From: Pseudomonas koreensis
Lineage (GTDB): Bacteria; Pseudomonadota; Gammaproteobacteria; Pseudomonadales; Pseudomonadaceae
Direction: 5' to 3'
DNA: 64,000 bases
NCBI RefSeq assembly: GCF_012986595.1
Contig: NZ_JAAQYM010000005.1
Span: forward strand, 186,001 to 250,000
The notes beneath the pieces were generated by a model that saw only the letters and a program-made list of their open reading frames with translations, did not search any database and was not told the origin of the DNA. Position numbers and translations under genes: made by a program. This document shows, piece by piece, positions 7,803 to 15,991 of this stretch; within the stretch, counting starts at the first letter, position 1, and each line of letters starts with the position of its first letter.

Positions 7803-10715
7803 ATGTCGCTCGCCACGTTGATTCATCGCGCCAGTTTGCCCAGCCCGCAGGTCTCTGCGCAGCAGGCCCAACAATGGCTGGCCGAGCACTACGGGCTCAG
7901 CGGCACGTTGCAGGCGCTAGGCAGTCAGCAGGATCTGAACTTCCGGGTCGACAGTGAGCGCGGGCGATTCGTCTTGAAAATCTGCCGTGGCGATTATTCG
8001 CTGGTTGAATTGCAGGCGCAGCACGCGGGCCTCAAATACCTTGCCGAGCATTCGACTGTTCACGTGCCGCGAGTGATCGCGGCCAATAATGGCGAAGACC
8101 TGTTGACGCTGCAGGCCGATGGCGAAGCGGTGCATGTGCGTCTGCTGGACTACATCGAAGGCCAGTCGCTGACCCACCTCGATCACCTCGGCCATCAAGT
8201 GGTGGCAGGGTTTGGCCGGCTCTGCGGTGAAATGGACCTGGCGCTGTGCGGTTTCGACCACCCCGGGCTTGAGCGCACCCTGCAATGGGACGCGCGCCAC
8301 GCCAGTGCGCTGATCAGCCATTTGTTGCCGGTGATTGAGGATGCGCAACAGCGCGCCTTGATCGCTGACGCCGCCGAACAGGCCGAGCGCCGCTTGCAGC
8401 CGCTGCTCGACAAGCTGCCGGTGCAGGCGATCCACATGGACATCACCGACGACAACGTGGTCTGGCAACGGGATGCCCGGCGTCATTGGCAATTGCAAGG
8501 CGTGATCGATTTTGGCGACCTGATCCGCACCTGGCGGATCACCGATCTGTCGGTGACCTGCGCCGCGTTGCTGCACCATGCGGCGGGCGATCCGTTTGTC
8601 ATTCTGCCGGCGGTGCAGGCGTACCACGCGGTCAACCCGCTGCAACACGAAGAACTGCTGGCGCTGTGGCCACTGATCGTCGCGCGCGCGGCGGTGCTGG
8701 TGCTCAGTGGCGAACAGCAGGTGAGCATCGATCCCGGTAACACCTACAGCCGCGAGAACCTCACCCACGAGTGGGAAATCTTCCGTGTCGCCACTTCTGT
8801 GCCGCTGGCGTTGATGGAGGCGGCCATCCTGACGGCCACCGGTCAGCATCTGCCGAGCATTGGCAGCGAGGGTTTCGCGCCGCTGCTGCCGGGCTTGGTC
8901 GGACGTGAGTTTGCCCTGATCGACCTGGGTGTCCTGAGCGTACATTTCGAAGCGGGCAACTGGGAACAGGACGGTATCGATCAGCGGTTATTGAACGAAG
9001 CGGCCGCGGTCCATGGGTTGGCGGCTAGTCGATATGGGCAATACCGTTTGTCGCGCACTCGCCCGGACCGCGCCGAGGAGCCTGACACCTTCGCGCTGCA
9101 TGTGGAATTGCGTGTACCCGGCGGCACCACGGTGGAGGCGCCGTTTGCCGGCGTGCTGCATCAAGCGTCCGATGGCGTGCTGCAACTCGATGGCCCGCAG
9201 CTCAGCGTGCGGCTCTGGGGCGTTACGCCTTCGCTGCACAGTGGTGCGGCGCTGGTCAAAGGACAGGTGCTGGGGGCGGTCAGCGGTCCGTTGCGGGTGC
9301 AGTTGGTGCGCGGCTCGCAGGTTGAAGCGCCGCTGTTTTGCACGCCTTCGCGGGCGGCGGCGTGGCAGGCGTTGTGCCCCTCGCCAGCGACGCTGCTGGG
9401 CCTGGCCTGCGATGCCGAGCCGGAGCTGGACGGCAAAACCTTGCTCGAACGCCGCGACGCCAGTTTCGCTCGCACGCAAAAGCACTATTACGTCGACCCG
9501 CCACGCATCGAGCGCGGCTGGCGCAATCACCTGATCGACATGCAGGGCCGCTCCTACCTCGACATGCTCAACAACGTCGCGGTGCTGGGGCACGGCCATC
9601 CGCGCATGGCGCAGGTCGCCGCGCGGCAGTGGTCGCTGCTCAACACCAATTCACGCTTCAACTATGCGGCGGTGGCGGAATTCTCCGAACGCTTGCTGAA
9701 GCTGGCGCCGGACGGCATGGACCGGGTGTTTCTGGTCAACAGCGGCAGCGAAGCCAACGACCTGGCGATTCGCCTGGCCTGGGCCTACAGCGGCGGGCGC
9801 GACATGCTCAGCGTGCTCGAGGCCTATCACGGCTGGACAGTCGGCGCCGATGCGGTATCGACATCCATTGCCGACAACCCGCGAGCGCTGGAAAGCCGTC
9901 CGGACTGGGTGCACCCGGTGACCGCGCCGAATATTTATCGTGGCCAATTTCGTGGTCTCGATTCTGCGCCGGACTATGTGCGCAGCGTCGAGGCGCAACT
10001 GGCGCATATCGCCGCGCAGAAGCGCCAACTGGCCGGGTTCATCTGCGAACCGGTGTACGGCAATGCCGGCGGTATCTCGCTGCCGCCGAATTATCTGAAA
10101 CAGGTCTATGCGCTGGTGCGGGCCCAGGGCGGGGTGTGCATCGCCGACGAAGTGCAGGTCGGTTACGGGCGCATGGGCCACTTTTTCTGGGGCTTCGAAG
10201 AGCAGGGCGTGGTGCCGGACATCATCACAATGGCCAAGGGCATGGGCAACGGTCAGCCGCTCGGCGCGGTGATCACTCGCCGGGAGATTGCCGAAGCGTT
10301 GGAAGCCGAAGGCTATTTCTTCTCGTCTGCCGGTGGCAGCCCGGTGAGCTGTCAGATCGGCATGGCGGTTCTGGATGTCATGGAAGAAGAAAAGCTCTGG
10401 GAAAATGCGCAGGTGGTGGGCGCTCACTTCAAGGCGCGTCTGCAAGCGCTGATCGATAAACATCCGCTGGTGGGCGCGGTGCACGGATCCGGCTTTTACC
10501 TGGGGCTGGAGCTGATCCGCAATCGCGAGACACTCGAGCCGGCCACCGAGGAAACCACCCAGTTGTGCGATCGCTTGCGTGAGCTGGGGATCTTCATGCA
10601 GCCGACCGGGGACGATCTGAACATTCTCAAGATCAAACCGCCGATGGTGACCTCGCGCCGTAGCGTGGACTTCTTTGTCGACATGCTGGATCGGGTGTTC
10701 GAGGAAGGCCTGTAA
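7803..10715 (+). CDS. fusion: APH-type kinase, M23/lipoyl-like middle domain, class III aminotransferase-fold PLP enzyme
   Basis: A 970-residue three-part protein. Residues about 30-330 form an aminoglycoside/choline-kinase-type phosphotransferase, with HMDITDDN (catalytic D213, N218) and the metal-binding IDFGD near 236. Residues about 380-515 form a beta-rich domain (VEAPFAGVLHQ, KGQVLGAVSG) that resembles M23/lipoyl hybrids but lacks a clear zinc site. Residues about 555-970 are a class III PLP enzyme, with NSGSEANDLAIRLA, ADEVQVGYGRMG and the PLP lysine K812 in MAKGMGNGQ. Human hydroxylysine kinase and the ammoniophospholyases AGXT2L1/L2 have these two end domains as separate proteins. 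The fusion therefore suggests phosphorylation of an amino alcohol followed by phosphate elimination. The substrate is inferred only. The start has AGGGG 8 nt upstream. Confidence 0.8.
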   Translation: MSLATLIHRASLPSPQVSAQQAQQWLAEHYGLSGTLQALGSQQDLNFRVDSERGRFVLKICRGDYSLVELQAQHAGLKYLAEHSTVHVPRVIAANNGEDLLTLQADGEAVHVRLLDYIEGQSLTHLDHLGHQVVAGFGRLCGEMDLALCGFDHPGLERTLQWDARHASALISHLLPVIEDAQQRALIADAAEQAERRLQPLLDKLPVQAIHMDITDDNVVWQRDARRHWQLQGVIDFGDLIRTWRITDLSVTCAALLHHAAGDPFVILPAVQAYHAVNPLQHEELLALWPLIVARAAVLVLSGEQQVSIDPGNTYSRENLTHEWEIFRVATSVPLALMEAAILTATGQHLPSIGSEGFAPLLPGLVGREFALIDLGVLSVHFEAGNWEQDGIDQRLLNEAAAVHGLAASRYGQYRLSRTRPDRAEEPDTFALHVELRVPGGTTVEAPFAGVLHQASDGVLQLDGPQLSVRLWGVTPSLHSGAALVKGQVLGAVSGPLRVQLVRGSQVEAPLFCTPSRAAAWQALCPSPATLLGLACDAEPELDGKTLLERRDASFARTQKHYYVDPPRIERGWRNHLIDMQGRSYLDMLNNVAVLGHGHPRMAQVAARQWSLLNTNSRFNYAAVAEFSERLLKLAPDGMDRVFLVNSGSEANDLAIRLAWAYSGGRDMLSVLEAYHGWTVGADAVSTSIADNPRALESRPDWVHPVTAPNIYRGQFRGLDSAPDYVRSVEAQLAHIAAQKRQLAGFICEPVYGNAGGISLPPNYLKQVYALVRAQGGVCIADEVQVGYGRMGHFFWGFEEQGVVPDIITMAKGMGNGQPLGAVITRREIAEALEAEGYFFSSAGGSPVSCQIGMAVLDVMEEEKLWENAQVVGAHFKARLQALIDKHPLVGAVHGSGFYLGLELIRNRETLEPATEETTQLCDRLRELGIFMQPTGDDLNILKIKPPMVTSRRSVDFFVDMLDRVFEEGL

Positions 10716-10730
10716 CTGTCACCGAGCTTT

Positions 10731-10820
10731 TGCAGGAGTGAGCCTGCTCGCGATGGCGGTGTGTCAGTCGGCCTTGTGTCGTTTGACTTGCCGCCATCGC
10801 GAGCAGGCTCACTCCTACAG
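10731..10820. repeat. REP-type palindromic pair, family B
   Basis: Inverted copies of a core related to GGAGTGAGCCTGCTCGCGAT face each other around a spacer of about 38 bp. They lie between the fusion gene and agmatine deiminase. Four family-B pairs occur in the window and differ in sequence from family A. Confidence 0.85.
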
Positions 10821-10966
10821 GGACTGATGTTAATTCGATTTGTATCGGTATTTATCGAAGTTTTTTAGACGCGCTGCATTTTTAAGCATTTAAAATACGA
10901 TATTTATCGGTTATAAAGTCGTCATTGCTTTGCAACCCTTCGACGGTTCCCAGGAGTCCTGATCCG

Positions 10967-12073
10967 ATGACCACTTTGAAAAGTACCCCGCGTGACGATG
11001 GCTTCTACATGCCGGCCGAGTGGGCGCCGCAGACCCAGACCTGGATGATCTGGCCCGAGCGCCCGGACAACTGGCGCCTCGGTGGCAAGCCGGCGCAAGC
11101 AGCGCATGTTGCCGTCGCCAAGGCCATCGCCCGTTTCGAACCGGTGACCGTCGCCGTGTCGGCCGGCCAGTACGAGAATGCCCGTGCGCGTCTCGACGTG
11201 CCGAATATCCGTGTGGTCGAGATGTCCAGCGATGACGCCTGGGTGCGCGACACCGGTCCGACGTTCGTGATCAACAACAGCGGCGAAGTGCGCGGTGTGA
11301 ACTGGGACTTCAACGCTTGGGGTGGTTTTGAGGGCGGACTGTACTCGCCGTGGAACCGTGATTCGCAGGTCGGCGGCAAGATCCTCGAGATCGAGCGCAG
11401 CCCGCGTTATCGCACCGAAGGTTTTGTGCTCGAAGGCGGTTCGATTCACGTCGACGGCGAAGGCACGCTGATCACCACTGAAGAGTGCCTGCTCAATCAC
11501 AACCGCAACCCGCACCTGGGTCGCGAAGAGATTGAGGCGGTGCTACGCGACAATCTGTCGGTGGATAAAATCATCTGGCTGCCGGACGGCCTGTTCAACG
11601 ACGAAACCGATGGCCATGTGGATAACTTCTGCTGCTACGTGCGTCCGGGCGAAGTGTTGCTGGCCTGGACTGACGATCCGCAGGATCCGAACTACCCGCG
11701 CTGCCAGGCTGCGATGAAAGTGCTGCAAAGCAGCACCGACGCCAAGGGACGCCCGTTCACGGTGCACAAGATGCCGATTCCGGGGCCGCTGTACGCGACC
11801 GGAGAAGAGTGCGCCGGGGTCGATCCGGTGGACGGTACTCAGGAACGCAACCCGAGCGTGCGCCTGGCCGGCTCCTACGTGAACTTCCTGATCGTCAACG
11901 GCGGCATCATCGCGCCAAGCTTCGACGATCCGATGGATGCTCCTGCGCGGGAAATCCTGCAGAAGCTGTTCCCGCAACACGAAGTGGTGATGGTCCCGGG
12001 CCGTGAACTGTTACTGGGCGGTGGCAATATCCACTGCCTTACCCAACAACAGCCAGCCCCGCACAAAGAGTGA
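10967..12073 (+). CDS. aguA: agmatine deiminase
   Basis: A 368-residue enzyme of the guanidino-group-modifying superfamily that hydrolyses agmatine to N-carbamoylputrescine and ammonia. The start is the ATG with CAGGAG upstream, giving MTTLKSTPRDDGFYMPAEW, the usual N-terminus. Motifs seen: WARD-equivalent SDDAWVRDTGPTF, LEGGSIHVDGEG, NDETDGHVDNF and the catalytic cysteine near residue 357 in LGGGNIHCLTQQ. The aguB partner (N-carbamoylputrescine amidase), often adjacent in pseudomonads, is not here. A REP pair separates it from the upstream gene and a very strong hairpin follows. Confidence 0.95.
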   Translation: MTTLKSTPRDDGFYMPAEWAPQTQTWMIWPERPDNWRLGGKPAQAAHVAVAKAIARFEPVTVAVSAGQYENARARLDVPNIRVVEMSSDDAWVRDTGPTFVINNSGEVRGVNWDFNAWGGFEGGLYSPWNRDSQVGGKILEIERSPRYRTEGFVLEGGSIHVDGEGTLITTEECLLNHNRNPHLGREEIEAVLRDNLSVDKIIWLPDGLFNDETDGHVDNFCCYVRPGEVLLAWTDDPQDPNYPRCQAAMKVLQSSTDAKGRPFTVHKMPIPGPLYATGEECAGVDPVDGTQERNPSVRLAGSYVNFLIVNGGIIAPSFDDPMDAPAREILQKLFPQHEVVMVPGRELLLGGGNIHCLTQQQPAPHKE

Positions 12074-12136
12074 GTTGAGACGTAACACCTTGAGTTGATT
12101 AGTAAATCAGCCAAGGGAAAAATTAGCTCGCTATCG

Positions 12137-12182
12137 ATACAAACAAGCCCGCGGCCCAACTGGACCGCGGGCTTGTTTGTAT
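12137..12182 (+). terminator. 18-bp perfect stem after aguA
   Basis: The arms ATACAAACAAGCCCGCGG and their exact complement are separated by 10 nt. The stem is GC-rich at the tip and AT-rich at the base, and lies 64 nt after the aguA stop. The uridines are within the stem rather than after it, so it may work in either direction or protect the mRNA end. Confidence 0.6.
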
Positions 12183-12207
12183 CCGCTGGTCGACAAATCG
12201 CAAACCT

Positions 12208-12223
12208 TGGCATAGCTCTTGTA
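12208..12223 (+). promoter_or_regulatory. possible sigma-54 promoter (imperfect -12)
   Basis: TTGGCATAGCTCTTGT matches the -24 element (TGGCA) well and has the required 10 nt between GG and the -12 dinucleotide. The latter is GT, not GC. It lies about 100 nt before the small gene at 12320. Weak call. Confidence 0.35.
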
Positions 12224-12319
12224 TCGGACGAAGCGCACTAGGGAGGGGAAGGAACTTCAACAGTTCTGTCATAAACCTTGGATAACTTAGCCGCTCACGA
12301 ACGGGGAGAGAGCGCTGAA

Positions 12320-12532
12320 ATGAACGCCGAAGTGAACGTAGTCAGCGAGCGGACTTTGCATCCCATGGCCGTAAACGGCGAATCGCTCCAGATTGTCGCG
12401 CACTTTTTGAAATCCAACGGAACGCGTCAGATCAGGGAACCTGATCCGCGCCGGATGATGATCGAGCGCTATCCCGCTGGCCTGTTCAGCGAGGCCGAAC
12501 TGGAAGCGTTATGGGCTGTGATGGAAGGATAA
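12320..12532 (+). CDS. small conserved-type protein of unknown function
   Basis: A 70-residue protein whose function I do not recognise. The ATG at 12320 is preferred over an upstream TTG because GGGGAGAG lies a suitable distance before it. No signal peptide or membrane segment is visible. The C-terminal half (EPDPRRMMIERYPAGLFSEA) is charged and ends in an amphipathic helix-like ELEALWAVM. It is followed by a terminator, so it is probably a single-gene transcript. A sigma-54-like sequence lies upstream. Coding is supported by the clear start, the terminator and a codon bias like its neighbours. Confidence 0.6.
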   Translation: MNAEVNVVSERTLHPMAVNGESLQIVAHFLKSNGTRQIREPDPRRMMIERYPAGLFSEAELEALWAVMEG

Positions 12533-12552
12533 GAAGAACAACAGGGATTGGT

Positions 12553-12583
12553 AAAAGCGCTGCCGGGATGGCGGCGCTTTTTT
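12553..12583 (+). terminator. intrinsic terminator of the small gene
   Basis: AAAAGCGCTGCC and GGCGGCGCTTTTTT pair (one G-U) around a GGGAT loop and end in a T-run, 20 nt after the stop. Confidence 0.75.
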
Positions 12584-12593
12584 ATGGAAAACC

Positions 12594-12674
12594 GAAAAGA
12601 TCGCAGCCTTCGGCAGCTCCTACATGGGGTGGTGTGCTTCCCTGTAGGAGCTGCCGAAGGCTGCGATCTTTTGA
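12594..12674. repeat. REP-type palindromic pair, family A
   Basis: Two inverted copies of GATCGCAGCCTTCGGCAGCT with a short spacer lie between the terminator at 12583 and the stop of the convergent TonB receptor gene. Confidence 0.85.
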
Positions 12675-12682
12675 TCCTGCTT

Positions 12683-14776
12683 TTAAAAACTATAGGTACC
12701 GGTCATTACCACGCTGCGCGGTGCACCCGGCTGGATCTGATTCTGGCTGGTGGCCGAGGCGTAATACTCACGATCGGTGATGTTGTTCAGTGCTGCGCGC
12801 AAGTCCCAGTCCTTGAAGCGGTAGCCGACCAGCGCATCCCAACGGCCGTACCCCGGCAACACCGTGGTGTTGGCGTTATCGGCATAACGCTGGCCGACCA
12901 GGGTCAGGCCGGTTTCGCCGTACCAGCCCATTTCCGGTTTCCAGGTCAGGAACAGGCTGCCGTTGTGTTTGGCTACGTTGTTGACACGCTTGCCTTCCAG
13001 GCCGTTGTTGTCCTTCTCGATGGTGGTGTCTTGCACGCCGACGCCACCGCGCATGTACCAGTTGCCGACCAGTTTGCCAGTCGCGGTCAGTTCGATGCCG
13101 CGCGAGCGCTGCAGGCCGGTCATGACGGTCAGGGTCGGATCGTTCGGATCGCTGGTGCGGCGGTTGTAAAGCTCCAGGTCATAGACCGCCAGCGTGGTGC
13201 TGAGGCGATCATCGAGCCAGTCGCTTTTCACCCCGATCTCTTTCTGTTTGGTCAGCTCCGGGCTCAAGTCGTTGCTATTGCCGGCGGCGCCCGGGGTGAT
13301 GCCGATCAGGCCACCGCCGACGGGCGAGAAGGTCTTCGACCACGAGGCGTAGAACGAATGGTTCTGCAGCGGCGTCCAGACAATCCCGAAGCGCGGGCTG
13401 GTGCTGTGGCTGTCGCGGTCTTCGGAAATGTTCTTGAGCTGGTTGGTCGACTCGATATCGAACGTGTCGTAGCGCAGACCGGCCAGCAGTTGCCATTGAT
13501 CGTTCAGGCGCAGTTGGTCCTGCACGTAGACCGCACGGCTTTCGACTTCGGTATGACTGTCGCTGAACACCTGCATGCTGCCCGTGTGGCGCAGCTCGCG
13601 GGTGGGGTTGAACAGGTCAAGCGATGGCACCGGTTGTGCGCCCGGCGTTTTGCCAGTCGCAGCGTTGTACAGCTTCGGATCGCGGCGCTGGCTGCCGATC
13701 TCGACGCCGGTCAACAAGCGATGCTCCAGGCCAAAGGTATCGAAACCGCCTTCGAGCTCGATGTTGTTGTAAACGTTGCGGGTGGTCAGATCCTGCTGCC
13801 AGTGCTGGCGTACGACCTTGTTGGTTTTCGGGTCGAAGTTGGTGAGGTAAGTGTTATCGAAATCACTGTCGAGCTTGAACACTCCCAAGGTCTGGCGCAG
13901 TTGCCAGTTATCGTTGATCTCGTAGGTGAGTTTCGAGCGCAGGGACTGCGCCTTGTCGTCGATGAAATCGTGATCGTTGCCGTAGGTGGTGTCACGACCA
14001 ACGTCTGCCGGGCGGCCATTCACCCCCGGAATGCCGCGATCCGGCGTGCGGTTGTAACGGCTGTATTCGTATTGCACCAGCCAGTTGAGGTCCGGGGTCA
14101 CCTGCCAGCTCATCGACGGGGCGAACAGTTGGCGGTTGCCACTGACACCGTCGCGGAAGCTGTTTTCGTCCATGTTGCCCATGTTCAGGCGCAGGCTGAT
14201 GTTTTCACTCGGGTCGGTGCTGAGGTCGGCGTACAGGCTGCGCAGGTCTTCGCTGCCGGCCTGGGCTTCGATGGTCGAACGGCGGCCGAACTCGGGCATC
14301 TTGCTCACGCGGTTGACGATCCCGCCCTGGCTGCCACGGCCGTAGAGCACCGCTGCCGGGCCTTTGAGCACTTCGACCCGCTCGACATTGTGCAGGTCGC
14401 GCTTGTACTGGCTGTCGTCGCGAATACCGTCCAGATAGAAATCGTTGCTGGCATCGAAGCCGCGGATGCGCAGGCTGTCGAAGCGCGTATCGGCGCTGCT
14501 GCTGACGTTGGGAATACCGCTCAGGGCGTCACCGATGTCATTGGTGCCGTAATTGGCGACGTTCGAGGTCTTGATCGAGTCGATGGCCTGCGGCACATAG
14601 CGCACCGGTGTCGAGGTGCGGGTGGCGGTGCTGCTGATCTTGACGCGCGGATCCTCGGCTTGCTCTTCGGCGCTGATCGCCGTGGCGGGCAACTCGGTGG
14701 CGGAATAAGCAAAACCGCTGGACAGAACGGCAGACAATCCAAGGGTGACAGGCGTGAGGCGGAACGGGGCAGGCAT
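12683..14776 (-). CDS. TonB-dependent siderophore receptor
   Basis: An outer-membrane receptor of 697 residues from the ATG chosen. That start gives a typical signal peptide (PFRLTPVTLGLSAVLSSG, cleavage after the Ala-rich stretch). A TTG ten codons upstream is less likely. A plug domain follows (about 50-190; DSLRIRGFDASNDFYLDGIR, VEVLKGPAAVLYGRGSQGGI), then the 22-strand barrel, ending in the outer-membrane signature terminal Phe (VVMTGTYSF). No N-terminal signalling extension is present, so it should not drive an anti-sigma cascade. The barrel resembles catecholate/hydroxamate ferric-siderophore receptors; the ligand cannot be read from sequence. A Fur-like palindrome lies just upstream. 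Confidence 0.9.
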   Translation of the reverse strand: MPAPFRLTPVTLGLSAVLSSGFAYSATELPATAISAEEQAEDPRVKISSTATRTSTPVRYVPQAIDSIKTSNVANYGTNDIGDALSGIPNVSSSADTRFDSLRIRGFDASNDFYLDGIRDDSQYKRDLHNVERVEVLKGPAAVLYGRGSQGGIVNRVSKMPEFGRRSTIEAQAGSEDLRSLYADLSTDPSENISLRLNMGNMDENSFRDGVSGNRQLFAPSMSWQVTPDLNWLVQYEYSRYNRTPDRGIPGVNGRPADVGRDTTYGNDHDFIDDKAQSLRSKLTYEINDNWQLRQTLGVFKLDSDFDNTYLTNFDPKTNKVVRQHWQQDLTTRNVYNNIELEGGFDTFGLEHRLLTGVEIGSQRRDPKLYNAATGKTPGAQPVPSLDLFNPTRELRHTGSMQVFSDSHTEVESRAVYVQDQLRLNDQWQLLAGLRYDTFDIESTNQLKNISEDRDSHSTSPRFGIVWTPLQNHSFYASWSKTFSPVGGGLIGITPGAAGNSNDLSPELTKQKEIGVKSDWLDDRLSTTLAVYDLELYNRRTSDPNDPTLTVMTGLQRSRGIELTATGKLVGNWYMRGGVGVQDTTIEKDNNGLEGKRVNNVAKHNGSLFLTWKPEMGWYGETGLTLVGQRYADNANTTVLPGYGRWDALVGYRFKDWDLRAALNNITDREYYASATSQNQIQPGAPRSVVMTGTYSF

Positions 14777-14816
14777 TGAAGCGCATCCAAAAGGGAGAAA
14801 ATTCAAGTGCGCGAAT

Positions 14817-14835
14817 GGTAATGCTTTGCATTTGC
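14817..14835 (-). promoter_or_regulatory. possible Fur box of the siderophore receptor
   Basis: GGTAATGCTTTGCATTTGC has the perfect core palindrome AATGC-TTT-GCATT and matches 12 of 19 positions of the classical Fur consensus. It lies about 40 nt before the receptor start, a usual place for iron repression. Confidence 0.45.
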
Positions 14836-15027
14836 TTCCGTAATTTATTCCTGAGAAGTTCCCTTGTCAGTTTGTTTCAATTTATGTCGATTTCGAAACA
14901 ATGTGACCGTGCGTTCATTCGACCGATTCACGAAACAGTCTGAAAGCCATTCCGGCGTTTTTCCCCGATCCGCAGAGGCATAGTCTGCCGGCATCGATTT
15001 TTCTGACTTTGCTGCCGGAGTTTTCTC

Positions 15028-15696
15028 ATGATCCTTCATTACATTTACGACCCGTTGTGTGGCTGGTGCTACGGCGCCAAACCGCTGGTGCAAGCGGCGC
15101 AGCACGTGCTGCCGGTGGTGGCCCATGCGGGCGGGATGATGAGCGGCCCGAATCGCCAACAGGTCTCACCGCAACTGCGCAATTACGTCATGCCCCACGA
15201 CCGGCGCATTGCCGAATACACCGGACAGCCCTTTGGCGAGGCGTATTTCGAAGGCCTGCTGCGCGATCACTCGGCAATTTTCGACTCGACGCCACCCATC
15301 GCTGCGGTGATGGCAGCCGAGGCCATCGACGGCCGCGGCCTGCAGATGCTCGGGCGGTTGCAAACCGCGCATTACGTGGACGGACGAAGGATTGCCGATG
15401 AGTCAGTGCTGTTCGAGATCGCAGCTCAGATGAATTACGCGCACGAGGCTTTCGTGGCTGCGTTTAAATCCGTTGATACTCAGGCTCATGTAAAAGCCAG
15501 TCGCGCATTGCTGGCCCGGTTGGGCGGGCAGGGCTTCCCAACGTTCGCGCTGGAACAGGACGGGCAATTCACCTTGATCGACATCAGCCCATGGCTGGGT
15601 AAACCGCAGGCCTTTGCTGACTGGTTGGGGCAAGCGATTGTCTTTGATGAGGCCGCTCAATCCCCTGCGCAATGTGGCCTCGACGGCTGCGCGTAA
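15028..15696 (+). CDS. DsbA-family thiol oxidoreductase (CGWC)
   Basis: A 222-residue thioredoxin-fold protein of the DsbA/FrnE-like type. The active site CGWC is at residues 11-14 (YDPLCGWCYGAKPL), with no signal peptide, so it is cytoplasmic, unlike true DsbA. The cis-Pro loop is visible as GGQGFPTFALE. The C-terminus ends in an extra cysteine pair (QCGLDGCA). Start: ATG with GGAG about 10 nt upstream. Reaction likely thiol-disulfide exchange or isomerisation on an unknown partner. It stands alone between the receptor gene and the porin. Confidence 0.85.
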   Translation: MILHYIYDPLCGWCYGAKPLVQAAQHVLPVVAHAGGMMSGPNRQQVSPQLRNYVMPHDRRIAEYTGQPFGEAYFEGLLRDHSAIFDSTPPIAAVMAAEAIDGRGLQMLGRLQTAHYVDGRRIADESVLFEIAAQMNYAHEAFVAAFKSVDTQAHVKASRALLARLGGQGFPTFALEQDGQFTLIDISPWLGKPQAFADWLGQAIVFDEAAQSPAQCGLDGCA

Positions 15697-15797
15697 TTGC
15701 GCTGGATTCACTGGCCAGGCGCATTTCCGAGCAATGCGCTATCGCAAAATTTACGATTCTTAGACGATTTTTACCTATTTAAAGACGATTCTTGAAA

Positions 15798-15827
15798 TTG
15801 ACACATTATTGAGGGCGCGGCTACGAT
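15798..15827 (+). promoter_or_regulatory. sigma-70-type promoter of the oprD-like gene
   Basis: TTGACA and TACGAT are separated by 18 bp, close to consensus. Transcription would start near 15834. The start codon lies about 158 nt downstream and the hairpin at 15871-15909 falls within the leader. Confidence 0.6.
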
Positions 15828-15870
15828 TCGGCCCAACGCCTGTGGCCAACCGCCATGACTCAAAATAATA

Positions 15871-15909
15871 AAAGGGCCCGACACGGTTTCACCGTGGGCG
15901 GGTCTTTTT
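15871..15909 (+). terminator. intrinsic terminator within the OprD leader
   Basis: The inner stem CACGGT-TTC-ACCGTG continues as CCCG/CGGG with a small internal loop and as A/T tracts on both sides, ending in TCTTTTT. It lies about 40 nt after the predicted promoter start and 80 nt before the porin ATG. It could act as an attenuator, or merely end dsbA-side transcripts. Confidence 0.7.
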
Positions 15910-15991
15910 GTTTCGGGGTGAAAAAAGAGCGCAATAGCGCCGTTTCAGCCGTTCGACACAGCGCGTTTCAACCCGTAATAAGGAAAACAAA

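Noticed and set aside
12548..14779. 743-codon plus-strand frame over the TonB receptor
   Set aside because: Antisense shadow; the receptor on the other strand has signal peptide, plug and terminal Phe.
14845..15159. 104-codon minus-strand frame upstream of the receptor gene
   Set aside because: Overlaps the start of the DsbA-family gene and the control region; no coding character.
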